From assembly GCF_008831285.2 (NCBI RefSeq), contig NC_045142.1, positions 13,765,354-13,829,353 on the forward strand: a stretch of DNA of 64,000 nucleotides. Direction: 5' to 3'. This document shows, one piece after another, positions 1 through 13,336 of the stretch. How positions within the stretch are numbered: the first letter of the stretch is position 1; each line of letters opens with the position of its first letter. The stretch is from Nymphaea colorata. Lineage: Eukaryota > Streptophyta > Magnoliopsida > Nymphaeales > Nymphaeaceae. A model generated the notes under the pieces. The model had not been told where the DNA came from and made no database searches. It saw only the letters and a list, made by a program, of their open reading frames with translations. Position numbers and translations under genes: made by a program.

Positions 1-693
1 AGGAATTAATCAACAAAAGGTTTGCAAAACACAACGAGCAGAAGCTATGGTTAGAAAACATGCTTGAAATGTAGAATGATTTGTAACTGCACCTACTAAA
101 AACCCTTGATATTCTCTTTGACTTAGCAATTACTTACAAGACACACTATTAGAAAGGTGACTCGTAAAAGATGGTAGAGACATTATGGAGGATGACCACC
201 ATAGCATATGCAAGATAGCATGTGTATAAAAATATAAATAAACGTGCATTAAAAGATAAATATAAATACGTAAACAAATAGCTATGTGTATACATAAATA
301 AATAGAGAACTAATGTCAGTATCACTTCAAATAATATGTCACCTTTTGAGTCTTTGACAACTTTGAAGAAACCAAATGTCAAATTAGGACTCGTGTGTAA
401 AAAAAAAAGTGTAGCAATGCTGCCAAACTACCATACTCACAAATAACATTTCGGAGTTTTAAACCGCAAGGGTTTTCTTGGATATAAAATGGAAACCTTG
501 AAAGAAAAGGGAAAAATATAGTAAATTTTCATAAAATTAAGAAAACAAAAAATAGGAAAAATAAAATAAATGAGAAACTAATAACACAAACATCAAAAGA
601 TAAGTAGATTTGCAACAAATAAAAACTAGAAAATGAAAAAAACGTTTGGCATTGAAAAAAATGAAAAAATGTTTTAACGTTCGTTTTTTTGTT

Positions 694-757
694 AAACGTG
701 TGTTTTTTTGTTTTAACGTTTAAAAAAAAACACATTTTTTTTCAAAAAAACACGTTT
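694..757. repeat. A/T-tract inverted repeat (hairpin)
   Basis: The arm at 694-710 (aaacgtgtgtttttttg) pairs with 743-757 (caaaaaaacacgttt) with a two-base bulge. The surrounding 650-760 is made of alternating T-runs, A-runs and ACGTT words. It could be the tip of a degraded foldback element or simple low-complexity DNA. Confidence 0.45.
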
Positions 758-3516
758 TTTTAAGCTTTAAATGACAATTTAATTTATCATGTTCTTTGTG
801 ACACTACAAACTACTTATATGTATCCACACCATTACCCACTGCTCTTCCAAGATAATCCAAGAATGCCCTCTATTGTTCCTTGCAACACCACCTTTCAAA
901 TCAAATAGAACTTGAACATCATATTTGAAAAGAATTAACATGGCATTATTATGAGAACAGTTTCACACAAAAGAAACCTCAAAATGATTGAATGTGGTCA
1001 GACTAAGAGAAATGATATTGAAAGATATACAAAATGTGTCATTTCTAATATTCTAACATTTAGATCCACAAGAGGGTGGGGGGGAGGGGGGAGAGAGCTA
1101 AACCTACAATAACCATGAACACACAATTATGACCAAATAAAACCTCGTTGTACTTATAGGTGACAAAAGTATAGAACTTTTGTTCCTATAATAAACAATT
1201 CATTTCTAAGTGTTGGATTATATTCATGGCTGGACTCGATGTTAAAAACTCAAATTTTTCAACATCAGAATTGGACCAATGTCAAAATTTTACAAAAAAA
1301 TATGAAAAAATGCAATTTCAAAGCAAATTTCAAATCTAAAGAACAATTTAAATTCAAATCATGAATTTGACTCGTGACATGAATCCTAACATAGGATTAT
1401 GAGTCCAAACTGGATTCAAATTAGAATTTGAAATCCCAATCCAATTACTAATGTCATTTGAAATCCATATCCAATTGCAAAATTCAAATTTTGATTTAAA
1501 TCTGAGAATTACATCTAATTCGGTCTAGAATGATGTGTGGGACCCACATGTAGTGCCACCTAGGTCATGTGGTCAAAAGCCCCCAAGGGGTTACGACTTC
1601 TTCTTTTCAAAAATATCTCTTCACAATTACTTGACTTAGTCAAAGTACAATTTAGCTCAACCAAGATCTTTCCTAACTCAAATTCCTCAAATTATCTCAA
1701 TCAAATCAATATCAGCTTGTAGATGAACTTTGACTATGGTTATTTGGTCAAATTTGACTAATTTAGACAATTGTGCCCTTCTATAATCAAATTGAGATTT
1801 CAGAACTTAAATTGGGATTTTATGAAAGGAAAATGTACATTTTAATTTGTCAAATATATAAATCAAAAAATTGAAATTCAATATTTAAAACCAAATTTTG
1901 ATTCAATTGAGATCCATTTTCAATCAAATTATGGATGAAAATACATTTTTAAGCCAAATTTAATAAAATTTTCAAAATTTATTCAAATTTAAATTCAATT
2001 GTTATAATTCAATAACATTTAGAGCTTAGTATTTTTGAGGTCTTCATCAAATTGCTGCAGCAATGAGCTAGAAGGAAAAGCCAAGGAGGAGAAAAAAAAA
2101 TCATCCAAGCCCCCTTCCCTCTCTCTCATTTCCTTCTTCTCCTTCCCCTATTCTCTTTATCGATTTTGCCAAGTTAGGTTGCTTAAGTGAAACCTTACTT
2201 AAGATTTTCATGGTGAGAAGCTCTCTCTTCCCCACTGTAAATTCCAACAAGTAAGCCATTCCTCTTCTCACTTTGCTACGCTTGAATCCAAGTTTCGATT
2301 CTTGCTTAGGATTGCTTGAATTAGAAAACAAGCAAAGAGGAAGATCAAGCATCAAGAGTGACCATAAAGTAGGTAATTCCAATCCATTTTTCTTCTATTT
2401 CAGTTTCTTGCTATTTATTTTTAATTCCAGCACTCATGGGAAGGATTTATTTTCATATTTTTCATGGTTGGGAACGATGTCCAGCTAAACAAAAAGCCAC
2501 GAATCAAATGTATATATCAATGCATGATGCATGCTTGAATCAGTGATTTCCACGTGAGAAAGAGGTTTGCTATAGTATATATAATATAAATGCCAATTAT
2601 GGACGGACACATTCTTATAAAAGTGATCCACCTTTGCATGGTGAAATTAAAGATGAACCAGCTTGAGTTTTGCTTAATAAAGACGAAGGTATGAAATCGC
2701 TTTCATTTCATCTTAAAGTTTTGCTTAATTCCAGCAACTCATACACAAAGTGTATGTAATTTGCTGAAATTAGATCATACTTTACAGGGGTTGGTTTAGA
2801 AATTTTAAAGTTTACATGCTTGACATGCTAATGTTAAGCCACCAAGTGGCTATGTCTTGTAGAACAATAAAAAGTTTTAATCCTATCTAATCGGCTCTCT
2901 AAAATTCCTTTTAGAAATTGTTGATTTCATTTATCAATTTTCAAACTTACATGAAATTGATTATATTTCAAGAACAATGTAAGATCATACTTAAGACCCT
3001 AATCTTTATATCCCCTATAGAACAAAATCAAAAGTGTTTTAATAGTCCAAGAAATGGATGGATTTTTTAGCACAAGAATTTGGAATTTAGCTTGATTTTG
3101 GGGAGAAAGAAAAGTTATTAGAATTCCATGACATGAATGAGAGCATGTGGCACATGCTTTTTGCCGACTTGGATGTTTAGTTCACATGGAGTCAAACTGA
3201 ATTTCATCATTTTCTAAGAGTCAAACACTCTTATAATCAATATTTAATTTTAAATCATTTAAATTGGAATAAAAATCTGATTTTTATGGCAATTTTGAGG
3301 AAAATAGATAATAGCCACGTTTCCCCAATATTTAAAAGGTGGATTTCATCTTCATTTGCCTAAATTTTAATTCTTTTGAGATTCTCATCCATGATTAGAC
3401 TGCTTCTCTAACTTGTGCTTGAGAATATGATAAGCACATTTAAAGAAAGTCCTATATTTTAATTAAAATCAATCTTTAAGTGTATATTGTATGATGTATG
3501 ATGTGTGATTTCATAT

Positions 3517-3597
3517 GAATAGACTTTGAGAGATTATGAGAGAGGTGAGCATGAATGTTTCAAATGAATGAACTTTGAGAGATTATGAGAGAGTGAA
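3517..3597. repeat. Two-copy direct repeat, period about 50 bp
   Basis: The word actttgagagattatgag occurs at about 3522 and again about 50 bp later, each preceded by a GAATGA/GAATAG word and followed by AGAG. This is a local tandem duplication in non-coding DNA. Confidence 0.6.
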
Positions 3598-5347
3598 GAA
3601 TCTATGTCTCATATAGTTTCGTTTTGTATTTCGCACGTTCACACTCACTCAAAGTCAATAGCACCACATGCATCTTCTCAAGAAATTAAGCGATTCATAT
3701 TTTAGTTGCTAAAAAATGGTGACCATGTCATATTGCAACAAGAATTTGTGAACTTCACTTAACTTTCAAAGAAAACACAAGCAGTGCATTAATAATCTTG
3801 GCCAAAATATGTTTAGAAAACAACACGTTTTGTAATAATTTGGAACCTATGTTTCATCACAAGAATGAACTCTTCCTAACTAAAACCCAAGTTTCTAACA
3901 TTTTATACCAAATCACACGATTTGGCAAAAGAAAATTTTTCTTGCTAAGGTTACTTTGCCATTTTCACAAAAGTTGATCATAAGATGTTCACAATTTCAA
4001 TCCAAAACTCATCTTCAGTTCACAACAAAAAAGTTAATTTCAATCTTCAAAATCCCCAATTAAAACTATTTTCAAGAATCATGGATTTCAAAACAAATGA
4101 AACAACAAAGGTTTTCAAATCAACTTGAAAACCCTCCAATCTTCAAATAACATACCAAAAAAAAATCATTTTCCAAGGAGTCTATTTTTGAATACAAGTT
4201 CAAATCACTTATTCAAGATGAACTTTGATTCTTGAATCCAAAACCTCAATGCACAAGCATATAGGATTTGCATCAATAGCTTGTACATGGTCTGAATAAT
4301 CCTTAGTCCTTGGTCCAATTACCCCTGTGAAAAGCGGCAGGAATGGTTGGACCTCGTACCGACGGGCAGATCCCTTTCGCATGATTTTTTTTTGAAAATT
4401 AATTAAAAAAAATTGCTGATTGTGTATTCAACGCCCTCGAGGATAGGGTAGGGGCCCGTCATCGTCTGTCTAAAGATTTATTGGATCATATACAAGTTGT
4501 GTGGGATATCAATGGCACAAAACTTTCATGCATACCGACATCATGTAGTAAACATTGAGGAGATTCCATGAACCCCCTTTTACTTCAATTTGTCATACCA
4601 TCCTCAATTTAGGAGTTGTATGAAGCCCATGTATGCTCTCAAATCTTTAAATCTATCTTGTTGGAATTTATGCAACATCGCCATCTATTTTGCATCTTCT
4701 CATGAGTTTTTTTTTTAAAAAAAAACAAATCCTTACCTACATCATATCTCAGTCACTCAGTTTTCGGGCTATTTCTAGGACATTAGTCTAAGATATAGCC
4801 TTATAACTGGACCACCCAATTGGACTAAAAAGTCCCCTGATTAGTACCAAAATGGACAATAGTCCCGATATATCGATGGGTGAACAAGGAGATTGGAGAG
4901 CCCAATTCTAGAGAACCCTTGGAGGAGTCTATGCTAGTACCATATATTTGGTATATAGGTATACATTGAACTTGAGATAAATCAGGAACAATTTACCCAT
5001 TTATTCTCCATAGGTTCCAAGATCAATTTTCAAAACAATGCATATAGGCAAAAGTCCTAGGGAATGCATTATCAAATTTTCATTAATTGCTTGTTTGAAT
5101 GCATGAGATGTGATGTTTTACAATGCCTCCAAACCCATGTCCAATACCAAAACTCGTCTCAAGTTTCTATTGGGCCAATTTATGTCAACATCTAATACTT
5201 TTTTTTGTCCAGATAAACTCAGAAAGCATTTTTCCATATGACCACATCCTATTCGGGTCATGTCAAGGGCGATCTGGATTTTGCATCATCCCAAATGGAG
5301 TCTACCTACCTCAGTAGTATCATTAATTGTACCCAACTTTCTGATGT

Positions 5348-5860
5348 ATGATGTCGGGCCACTTAGAAGATTGTGGTCTCGAAGAAGCAGCCAGTCTTGC
5401 CATGCAACCTGTTAACAACAGTCTAATTCATGTGACTGTTGAAAGATAGAACCCAAGAACCAGCACATTCTGGTTCACATGGAGTGAAATGACAATCACT
5501 CTAGATGGGTTTTCTAGCATTATGGGTTTGCCAGAGGCAAAAGGTGATCCAAGAGGACCAATTGAAGACCAGTTCCTTGTGAACCAAGGTCAATTCAATA
5601 CTCTAGAAGTAGTCTGTAAACTCACAGGAAAACGAAGCTGGCCCTTTCTAGAGAAAGATGGACATCAATACCTCCAACTACACAAACTTGGTGAAGCATA
5701 TTTCCAATATGTCAACCCTACTTTACTATCTAGAAGTGTTGAAGACAAGTACAAAAACTCCAAGGTGACTTGTACCGCAGATCTCATCTTCTTCAACAAT
5801 GAAAAACTCCAAGGTGACTTGTACCGCGGATCTCATCTTCTTCTCTTGGGCGGGATCTAA
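5348..5860 (+). pseudogene. Plant mobile domain (PMD)-like fragment with in-frame stop
   Basis: Translation from the ATG at 5348 gives about 33 residues ending in NNSLIHVTVER. A TAG at 5447-5449 stands where the family usually has Trp. The frame then continues as NPRTSTFWFTWSEMTITLDG followed by FSSIMGLP. This matches the N-terminal signature of plant mobile domain proteins (MAIN/MAIL family, also carried by retrotransposons): a Phe-Trp-rich stretch, then E-M-T-I-T-L-D, then a G-L-P turn. The 3' part is disrupted by a 49-bp tandem duplication that shifts the frame, and the ORF ends at 5860. The next kilobase (to about 6,940) has short open stretches that may be more of the same decayed protein. 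A TGG-to-TAG change and the duplication make it a pseudogene. Whether it came from a host gene or from an element carrying PMD cannot be told here. Confidence 0.55.
5753..5850. repeat. 49-bp tandem duplication inside the PMD fragment
   Basis: Two copies start at 5753 and 5802. They share the words aaaaactccaaggtgactt and gtaccgc, followed by gatctcatcttcttc. The period of 49 is not a multiple of three, so the duplication itself breaks the reading frame. Confidence 0.8.
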
Positions 5861-8750
5861 ATCTGTTACTTGAAATTTAATGAATGGAGAGCTTGCGAAG
5901 TTCTACGGAGGATGTTTTACTGAAGCAGATTCCATTGGATCTGCTTGGGAAGTAGAACCTTTCATTCAAAATTCGGTTAAGTAAATGCTAATACAGCACC
6001 ACATTGAGCTAAATCTATGGTGACATGTGCAATGCATTGGAGTTTGCCTTCAACTTAGGCTTATGCAAAGTGCAGATTTTCTTTGTTCTAAAGAAAATTG
6101 TAAACCTGCAAAGCTCAGGAGCCAAGTTTGGAACCACGTAAAAATAAAGGATTGGTAGTTACATGGCACAGTAGATTGTAGAACGCAAAGGTGTTACCTA
6201 GAGGTAACTGGTTTGTGGTTGTTTGTAGTTATTAAGGTCTACCTGCTGATGCCAAACTTCAACATGTAGGGTCTTCCATTGTTTTTGTCTTTAAGTTGTG
6301 TGGAGGGCTTGTGAAGATCTATCTCACTTTCTTTTCTCATATACTAATGCTATGAACATTTAGCAATACATCTATTCATGGTTTGGAGTTGATAAATTCC
6401 ATACCTCAGACTTTTTCTCTGTCTTGAACTGGTGGTGGAGGAAGAGGTTCTCATGTAAAGAATTCGGATGGTGTTGGCTTGCCTGCTTCAATATCACAAT
6501 CTGGAAGCTATGGTGTTTCAAAAATTAGGTGGTGCATAAAGAGGTGGTTAAGCTAGCTGAGATTGCTAAGAGGGAAGTCTGACACTCATGTTGTGAGGTA
6601 TTCTATAAACAAGAATGAGGACAATATGTAAAACAGGCGATAAATATCTAGCTGCAAACCTTAATTTTCAGCCATTTTTGGCATTGTCAGAGTAAAGATG
6701 AGTGGGGGATTGAAGTGGTCACATTGTGTTGCAAATGTTTATAAAGTGGCTGGTTTACTATGGTTTAATGTCTCCCCAATCAGCAAAACCAGGTTGGTGG
6801 TACAAAGGTTTCTCTTCTCAAACATGATCATAATTATGGACTCTGTTCATCTAGAGAGGATTCCTAAAGACTGTCATGTTGCTCTAATCACAAATTGTCA
6901 TGCTCTTAGTTCTCGTGTCAAGGAACTAAGAGAGTGACTCTGGTTCATTGGTAGGCTCAATAGTGAGAAAGTATTCCGTGGTTAAAGATCACTTCCCTTT
7001 GGAGGCTATCTCCTTTGGAAACTCCTTTGTCGTTGACAAAGTCAAAAAAACAAAAAACAAAAGAAAAGCCAACATTAATGATAATGAAGGTCACTGATTC
7101 AGGTCAGACAAATCCTGAAAAGTGCTGACCTTGACCATGAAAAATTTGCTGAGTGAGGAAGAAAGTGATGAGGCTTAGTTAGAGGCCAGTTCTTAATTGT
7201 GTTTTTTCAGTTGATTTTTTTTTCTTTATATTATTTTTCATCAATAATGGAAGGAGAAACCCTGCCCGATTGCATCAGAACGGTTCCTCGTCAAGGAAAG
7301 TGTGGCATTTCGGGCCCCCATTGAAGGGGCAAGGTATATACATCACAGGGTTGGGGCTCCCTTGCATTTTTGTGTTCTACATTATTTTTAGCAATACAGA
7401 CGAAAGTGGAAAGAACAATATTTTTTTGAATATTACCGTTTTCAAGAACTAAGAACCTTAATGAATAGTTGAAGGAAGAAGGTTGACAAGTTAACATACT
7501 CCTTAGGAAAATAAGGTTCCTAGTGATAAATATAATTATAAATACAGATAAATATTTATTAAATAAACAAAAATATATATATATATTCATTTTAATCTTC
7601 TGGATGTTGGATGACTAATAGATTTAAAATATGTCACTGATAAACCCGTAAACCAATAAAAAAAGTGCCATAAATAGGCACTATTTGTTACATTGTTGCT
7701 AATATAGCCGCATGCTTTAGCGACCGATCTTTATTTTTAGTAATAAGACAAGATCTAAGAAATGACAAATTTGAATATGTGTGTGTGTGTGGATTGAAAT
7801 TTGACGGATGCTAGATATTGTCATATAGCCCAAAATAAAACACAATTTGCTAAAATATAGATACTATAGGGGTATTAGCAACGGTTGATGGTTTCTGGTA
7901 TTGTGTTTTTATAATAGTTTATCGTGAATTCAACAACAATTACCTAACAACACTGGGCATTCAACATGCTAGAATTCTCCCATATAAAAAAGTACTAGTA
8001 ATATCATAAGTAGTTTTAATTTTTATAGGTGAAGACTAAGTAGCACCATTGTATGATGTCTAATGATATTTTAATTAGATTACTATAAACTCATGCACAA
8101 AATGACTTTGATCATATCTAAAGGGTGCAAAAGATTCCATGTTCGGTTTTAAGCTAGGCCTCTTTCAAATGCATCACTCAAAAATATTAATTAGCTGAAA
8201 AGTAAGTTCTCAATGATGGCAAACCTCACACACACACAAGATCAGTGGGAACTTCATAGCAAAAGTCCTGTATATATGATGCTAAAACACTATGACTTGA
8301 CTCTAAGGGTTGGAACTGGGCCAGGCACCAGATGGACAATTGGGACCATTTGACCTACTGGCCAGATAAAAAACTCGCTGGGATAACATGCCTGGGTTGT
8401 GTATTGGGGGCTCGACTTGGCCCAAATACATACCTTTATACTTTTTTTTCCACATTCTTTGGCATGATGCTAGCAGTCGACTCCCATACAAACTCTTGAC
8501 ATATTCCCAATGGTTTCCAAAAAATTAGAAAATGAAAAGTGAAGAGTTTCAAATAAGGATAGATATCGGGTTGCGTACAAGATAAACATGAAGTTGATGG
8601 TAAGGCCCAGGCCCAATAAATAAACAGAACAGGCTTGTACTGCCAATAAAGGCTTTGGGTCAGCCCAAGCATGGCTTTGTCAAGCCTTGGTCCAGCCTAA
8701 TGCTATTCTAGATCTGGTTCATCCACATTCATTTAGGTGAGAGCCAGCTT
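5861..8750. other. No gene recognised
   Basis: Short open stretches at about 6,400-6,940 may be the tail of the PMD-type sequence, but I cannot assign motifs. The rest is AT-rich, with short TA, TG and CA runs (about 7,575, 7,780 and 8,230). Nothing else is supported. Confidence 0.4.
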
Positions 8751-9323
8751 GCTCGGACCTAACCCAACCCTTTGACGTCCCCAGGTTGGGTTAAACTGCA
8801 GATGCCCTCTTTGACCAACTCCAATGATGTCATTGATTGATTCCTCAACCATGCCAAACTGCAGATGCTGGACTGTAGATGGTCCGTGTGGGCCCGCAGT
8901 TTGAGAGTGAGATCAAGCTGGGAGCTACTTTGTCAATATTTTTGAAATTTCTCTGAATGAATTGTAAAATCAAGTAGAAACTGAAAGAAACCCGTAAGCA
9001 CATCTGCGTCTTTTAAAATGGGTGATTGGCGATGAATTGAATAAATCATGCTTCATTCCAAATCACTTGAATAAAGATTGATTGCGTCAAGGCACATAGG
9101 GCAACTGGGCTGCAAGGCAGTTCATATCCAAGGAATTCAAGGTTTGAATCTTGTGGCCGCTGTCACATTCTAGTGTGTTATTTCTCTTGTCTGCAAACCA
9201 TGGCAAGAACAACATTCGAGTTGAACGATGTACAGTACGTCCACATTGGTGGTTTTATGAAGAAGAGAGTTTTTTCTAAGTAAACATAAATAAATAAATA
9301 AATATTAGCCGATTTGTATAACA
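8751..9323 (+). repeat. Dispersed repeat, copy A
   Basis: This 573-bp stretch is homologous to 21935-22624. Shared landmarks, in the same order: cggacctaacccaaccct; actgcagatgcc; gatgtcattgat; gtttgagagtgagatc; a 'gcgtcttttaaaatggg' block; a 'cacatagggcaactggg' block; gctgtcacattctagtgtgt; and gccgatttgtataaca at the right edge. Neither copy has an open frame. The part at about 9095-9155 loosely resembles tRNA A- and B-box spacing (tagggcaactggg, then aaggtttgaatctt), so a SINE-like origin is possible but unproven. A much weaker relative of the 'aaatgggtgatt' section occurs near 12,640. Confidence 0.75.
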
Positions 9324-10134
9324 CTTTGGATCAACCCAAGCCAAGCCCCTACAATTCAAATCGGCTGATTCCAACCAACTTTTACAAGAGAAAAACAGAA
9401 TGTGAGAGTATGAAGAATTAAAGTACCATTAAGGCGGATTGCTAAGTATCACAATAGGCAACTCCTATTTATCAAGAATGATGAAGGAACATGTGGGCTT
9501 GTCAGGGCAATTGCCCACACAGGCACACAAAAATTACTAGTTTACTTGCTAAAGCTCCGTAGCTATTTTGCTGATTAGCATATGGCATCCCTTGGCCACT
9601 GATTTTCTGAAGGGCCAGCCTGTCAGCACTGAATATCTAGCTTCGCCACCGACCAGTAACTGTGTTTTGCTGCGACCCATTCAAACTACGAACCGATGAG
9701 GTCGGTCCTTTTCCTTTGGAAAAACTGTGGAGTCAATGGCTGCTCATCATGTTTGACAAGTCCTGGATTTCTCAAAATTCAATCAGGGCAGGCCAGTCCA
9801 AGAAACTGGGCTCAATCCATCGACGGTCCAGCCGTGCTCTTCAGATGGCCAGACCCACCATGCAACTTCTTCTTGATTGATGTTTAATATTTATATGTTT
9901 CCTACTGAGGCGTTCTTCTAGGTCATGCACATAGACCTCATGTCGGCTAACAACGCCGGACGCAATGGTTTGGGCTACTTGTCAAAGAAAGAAAATGTGA
10001 CCCATGGATGCAATCGAATTCTGACACAAGAATATTCCATGCATGTCTCTCTCTCTAATAGCCCACATCGTCCGTTAATCTTTCCACCATCCCTAAGATC
10101 TGTTTTAGAATAAAAGAACAAATCAGGCTGAATC

Positions 10135-10137
<3 letters not shown>

Positions 10138-10171
<34 letters not shown>
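10138..10171. repeat. (GA)n microsatellite
   Basis: About 17 uninterrupted AG dinucleotides. The antisense 'SLSLSL' reading frame across it is an artefact. Confidence 0.95.
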
Positions 10172-10175
<4 letters not shown>

Positions 10176-10559
10176 GTGGTGACAGTTGCTCATGAAGAGG
10201 CCATGAGTGGAGAGCATTCAGCTGAGTTCAGGGTAGATTGAGTTTAGTGCCCGATTAAGGGTACCCAACATACATACCCAAGAGTAAGGGGACATTGTAG
10301 TAATTTTCAAAAGGTATGTCCTTTATAGTTTTTTTTTTTTGACTTCCACTTTTGTCTTCCCAATTTCTTTTTTCGGTGTGAACTGGGACTATTTTCAATT
10401 TTTTTTGCATTAGTATGACACATATATAACCGGGTTTAGAGTTCAGGTGGACATAGGACAGCACGAACATATTTGTATTAATGTAACAGCCATAATGAAA
10501 GGAGAGTATCCGGTCCAAGAAAAGGTATTACAGAAAAGAGGATATATATATATATATAT

Positions 10560-10790
10560 ATGAAAAATATTACGAAAGAGTTAAAAAGTCTAAAATAAAC
10601 ATCATTTTATTAAAAAATTCAAAAGTACCCCAACCCCATCTTTTTTTCTCTGTATATAATAAAAAAGAAACATTTTAAAAGTGTAGAAAAAAGGTTATGA
10701 AAAGGTCAAAAAAGTCTAGAATAAACATTTCTTTATTAAAAAAATTGAACATATCAAAACCCCATCTTTTTTCCACTGCATACTTGTGAG
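10560..10790. repeat. Diverged direct repeat, about 100 bp units
   Basis: The section aaagtctaaaataaacat...tttattaaaaaattcaaaagtacc...ccccatctttttt at about 10,585-10,650 recurs at about 10,710-10,775 as aaagtctagaataaacat...ctttattaaaaaaattgaac...ccccatctttttt. It is non-coding and preceded by a short (TA)n at about 10,545-10,561. Confidence 0.6.
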
Positions 10791-11431
10791 TTCGGATGTG
10801 CATGCAACTCAATCTCATATCGGGGCTTCGGGTCTGCAAGCGGTGGAGAGAAGAAACTGCACTTTGGCCACCATCATTGTCATGGGATATCGCTTGTTGA
10901 TTCCTCAATCGATGCGATGATGTGGATGAGATAAAACTTTAAAAAATCTGGAATTGGTTCTCGAACTGATGGACTACATTTGCTTATCGATCTAGAGGAA
11001 CAAGTTTTCTCAGACATCTTCGACTTAATTTCTTTCTTAAGTGGGCATCTGATATACTTTTGTTGACGTATGTGGAGGGCTACATGTCTATATGATTAAA
11101 TATATTGCATGCCTAAGGTCTGATTTGTATAGGTTAAAAGTGAAAACTGCAAGGACCGCACCTTCTTAGGCATGAAGTAACATAAAGCACCCATCTAAAT
11201 AGATATGTTTTCTCTTCTTCATGTTTCGTATTTGTTATGTGTTCTATTTTGTCACTTTCAGGTTTTCAATCTTTTTCATTGGAGGAAAGAGATCCAGGGA
11301 AATTGTGTATAGTCACTCATGCTCGGTTAGACTTCTGCTAAGCATCCCCCATTTTGCCTACCTATTTAGGTGTTGTTCTTATTATGAAAACTGTACGAGT
11401 GTCCCTACTGCCGAATGACTCCTTAACAGTA

Positions 11432-11575
11432 GTGGAGCCTCATTGCGGGTTTTGTAAGCAATTTCTTGTACCAGTCATTAATACTTCTTTTTTTTAAATT
11501 TTTTTTACATACCTTAAAGTTGAAAGTTAAACTAATACTACCCCCCAGTCAAAAATTTGGCTTTGCTACTACCCC
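11432..11575. mobile_element. Possible small hAT-like element (weak)
   Basis: The left end agtagtggagcc at about 11433 and the reverse complement of the right end (agtagcaaagcc, from ggctttgctact at about 11,560) agree at 10 of 12 positions. The sequence just inside the right end (ctaccccccagtcaaaaattt) is of a kind often seen inside plant hAT termini. I found no clear 8-bp target duplication, so this stays tentative. Confidence 0.25.
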
Positions 11576-13336
11576 TTTAGGGTTCTATTTTTCTTCAGCT
11601 TCATCTCTAGCTGAAAACCATTTTGGTAATTTTTGGACTCTGCTTAGTTTGAAGGTGTGAAGCATAGACTCTCCATCCAACATGCACCAAACTCCACAAG
11701 TTAGTGATGTACTCCATATTTTGGTGATTGATTATAACCTTGCTTAGCTTACCTTGCAATCATGTTGAGGAGTTACCATGTTCTAAGTTTAAAATATATA
11801 GTTTTCCAGTACCAAACAGAAATTCTTGTATAATAATGTAATTGCGCTGCATGAACTTCCGGCAGCCACTGCTTGTGAAATGAAATAGATTTTTTGTGTT
11901 CGGAAACTGTCGAGGGAGCCCCTCGTTCTATTCATGAGACATCAAATAGGTAATTAAATATACAAATGACAGTAATTAATCCACTTTCTATGTCATAACT
12001 TATAGACACCAAGATTGGAACATTTTTCCAGGGGACTTGCAGTGGCTGGTGACATTAGCTAGTGATGTAACAAGTTCTTGTGTCATTTACCGGGAATTGC
12101 ATGCAACTTTTTGTGTTTTCTGCACCCTTCTCCACAATCCAAGCAATTTTAAGTAATAGCATTTGAATATTCTTGTGTTGAAGAATTCCAATCACCATTT
12201 GATCAATAAGAGAGATATCTTAACGTATTCCTTTGGTAACAACAATAAGCGGAGAACATGCTGTAAAAAGGGAAGTATTGAAGCAAAGTGTGGGTTGCTG
12301 TGCACCATTGCCCCACATCAGTATTGTTGCGACGATGCTGGACCTAGTTGCTGTCACATCATAGTCCCCACATCAGACCCAGGTCGGTGACTCACGTGCC
12401 CTTCAGCCAAAAAGTCTTCGCTCCACCACTAAAGAAGGGGCTGAGATCACAAATTGGCGGGCTAGCGTGAAATTATTCATGTCATGAAGAATCAATTTTT
12501 TGAAAGATCATAGTAATTTTGCTTTGCTGGGCTATCCTACATCCTTTGATGGGATATTCATATGATCCATCTATTGTACAAGGTTGACTGGAAAATAAAC
12601 GAATGTCATCATACTTTAAACATGTTTAAGGGTAATTAAAATGGGTGATTAACAATGGATCGGCGCGATCATTTCTAAATATTCAAGTGATTCAAAGATG
12701 AACCTCCACGGCTGGATGGTTATTTGTTTGTTTGGTGTCAATAAAAAACATCACAAAATATGCATTTGCAACGATCAATTGCTTGACCATGGTTTTCAAT
12801 TATGGAATCCAACTTTTATGGCAGTTTTTAACAATACAAAATAACCATCCGAGCGCAGAAATAGCTGCCTAATTTCAACACACAGACACACACACTTCAG
12901 TTTAGGAGTAGCTCCTACCAACCTTTATGGTTCATGAGAATAATGGTCATGGTATTGGAACTGACTACCTGACTCTCACCAAACTCTTAACTCAACCAGT
13001 TATGCTACTCTTCTCGGAGTAACCTGATCTCTTTGTATGACCTTATGAAAAAGAGTACATATAAGACTATTGAAGCTTACAACTTTCTGGAGGTTAAGTC
13101 TTTTGTGTAACCTGCGCTGAGACTTTTAAATTCTCTTAGATGGAACTTGTTAAGAATAATATTCTTCTTTTTTAAAAAAAATATATATAAAATCACCATA
13201 TTCTTATTTCAAGAGACGTTACTGCATTTCAATTAACAAAAAAATTACTCTTCTAATGAATTAAACGCTGAGCTGGTACTATATGTTCCAAATTTTAGCT
13301 ACACATGCACTTGTTTAATATTCTTCATTGATCCCA

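Larger units (their letters stand above)
1..5340. other. AT-rich non-coding region, no gene recognised
   Basis: I see no convincing coding sequence here. All open frames are short, low-complexity and lack family motifs. Long stretches between about 1,200 and 4,300 are rich in AAATTT/CAAAT words. A pyrimidine-rich stretch at about 2,105-2,155 and a GC-richer patch at about 1,535-1,600 look like decayed LTR or untranslated retroelement sequence, but no paired LTR, primer site or polypurine tract could be established. A GC-richer island at about 4,325-4,450 is also unassigned. Confidence 0.5.
9324..13327. other. Non-coding region with simple repeats, no gene recognised
   Basis: No open frame here carries recognisable family motifs. 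The region contains a GA microsatellite, a diverged direct repeat and a possible small hAT-like element, listed separately. The remainder is unassigned AT-rich DNA. Confidence 0.45.

Noticed and set aside
9975-10217. Antisense frame with Leu-Ser repeats
   Set aside because: It crosses the (GA)n microsatellite and has no other support.
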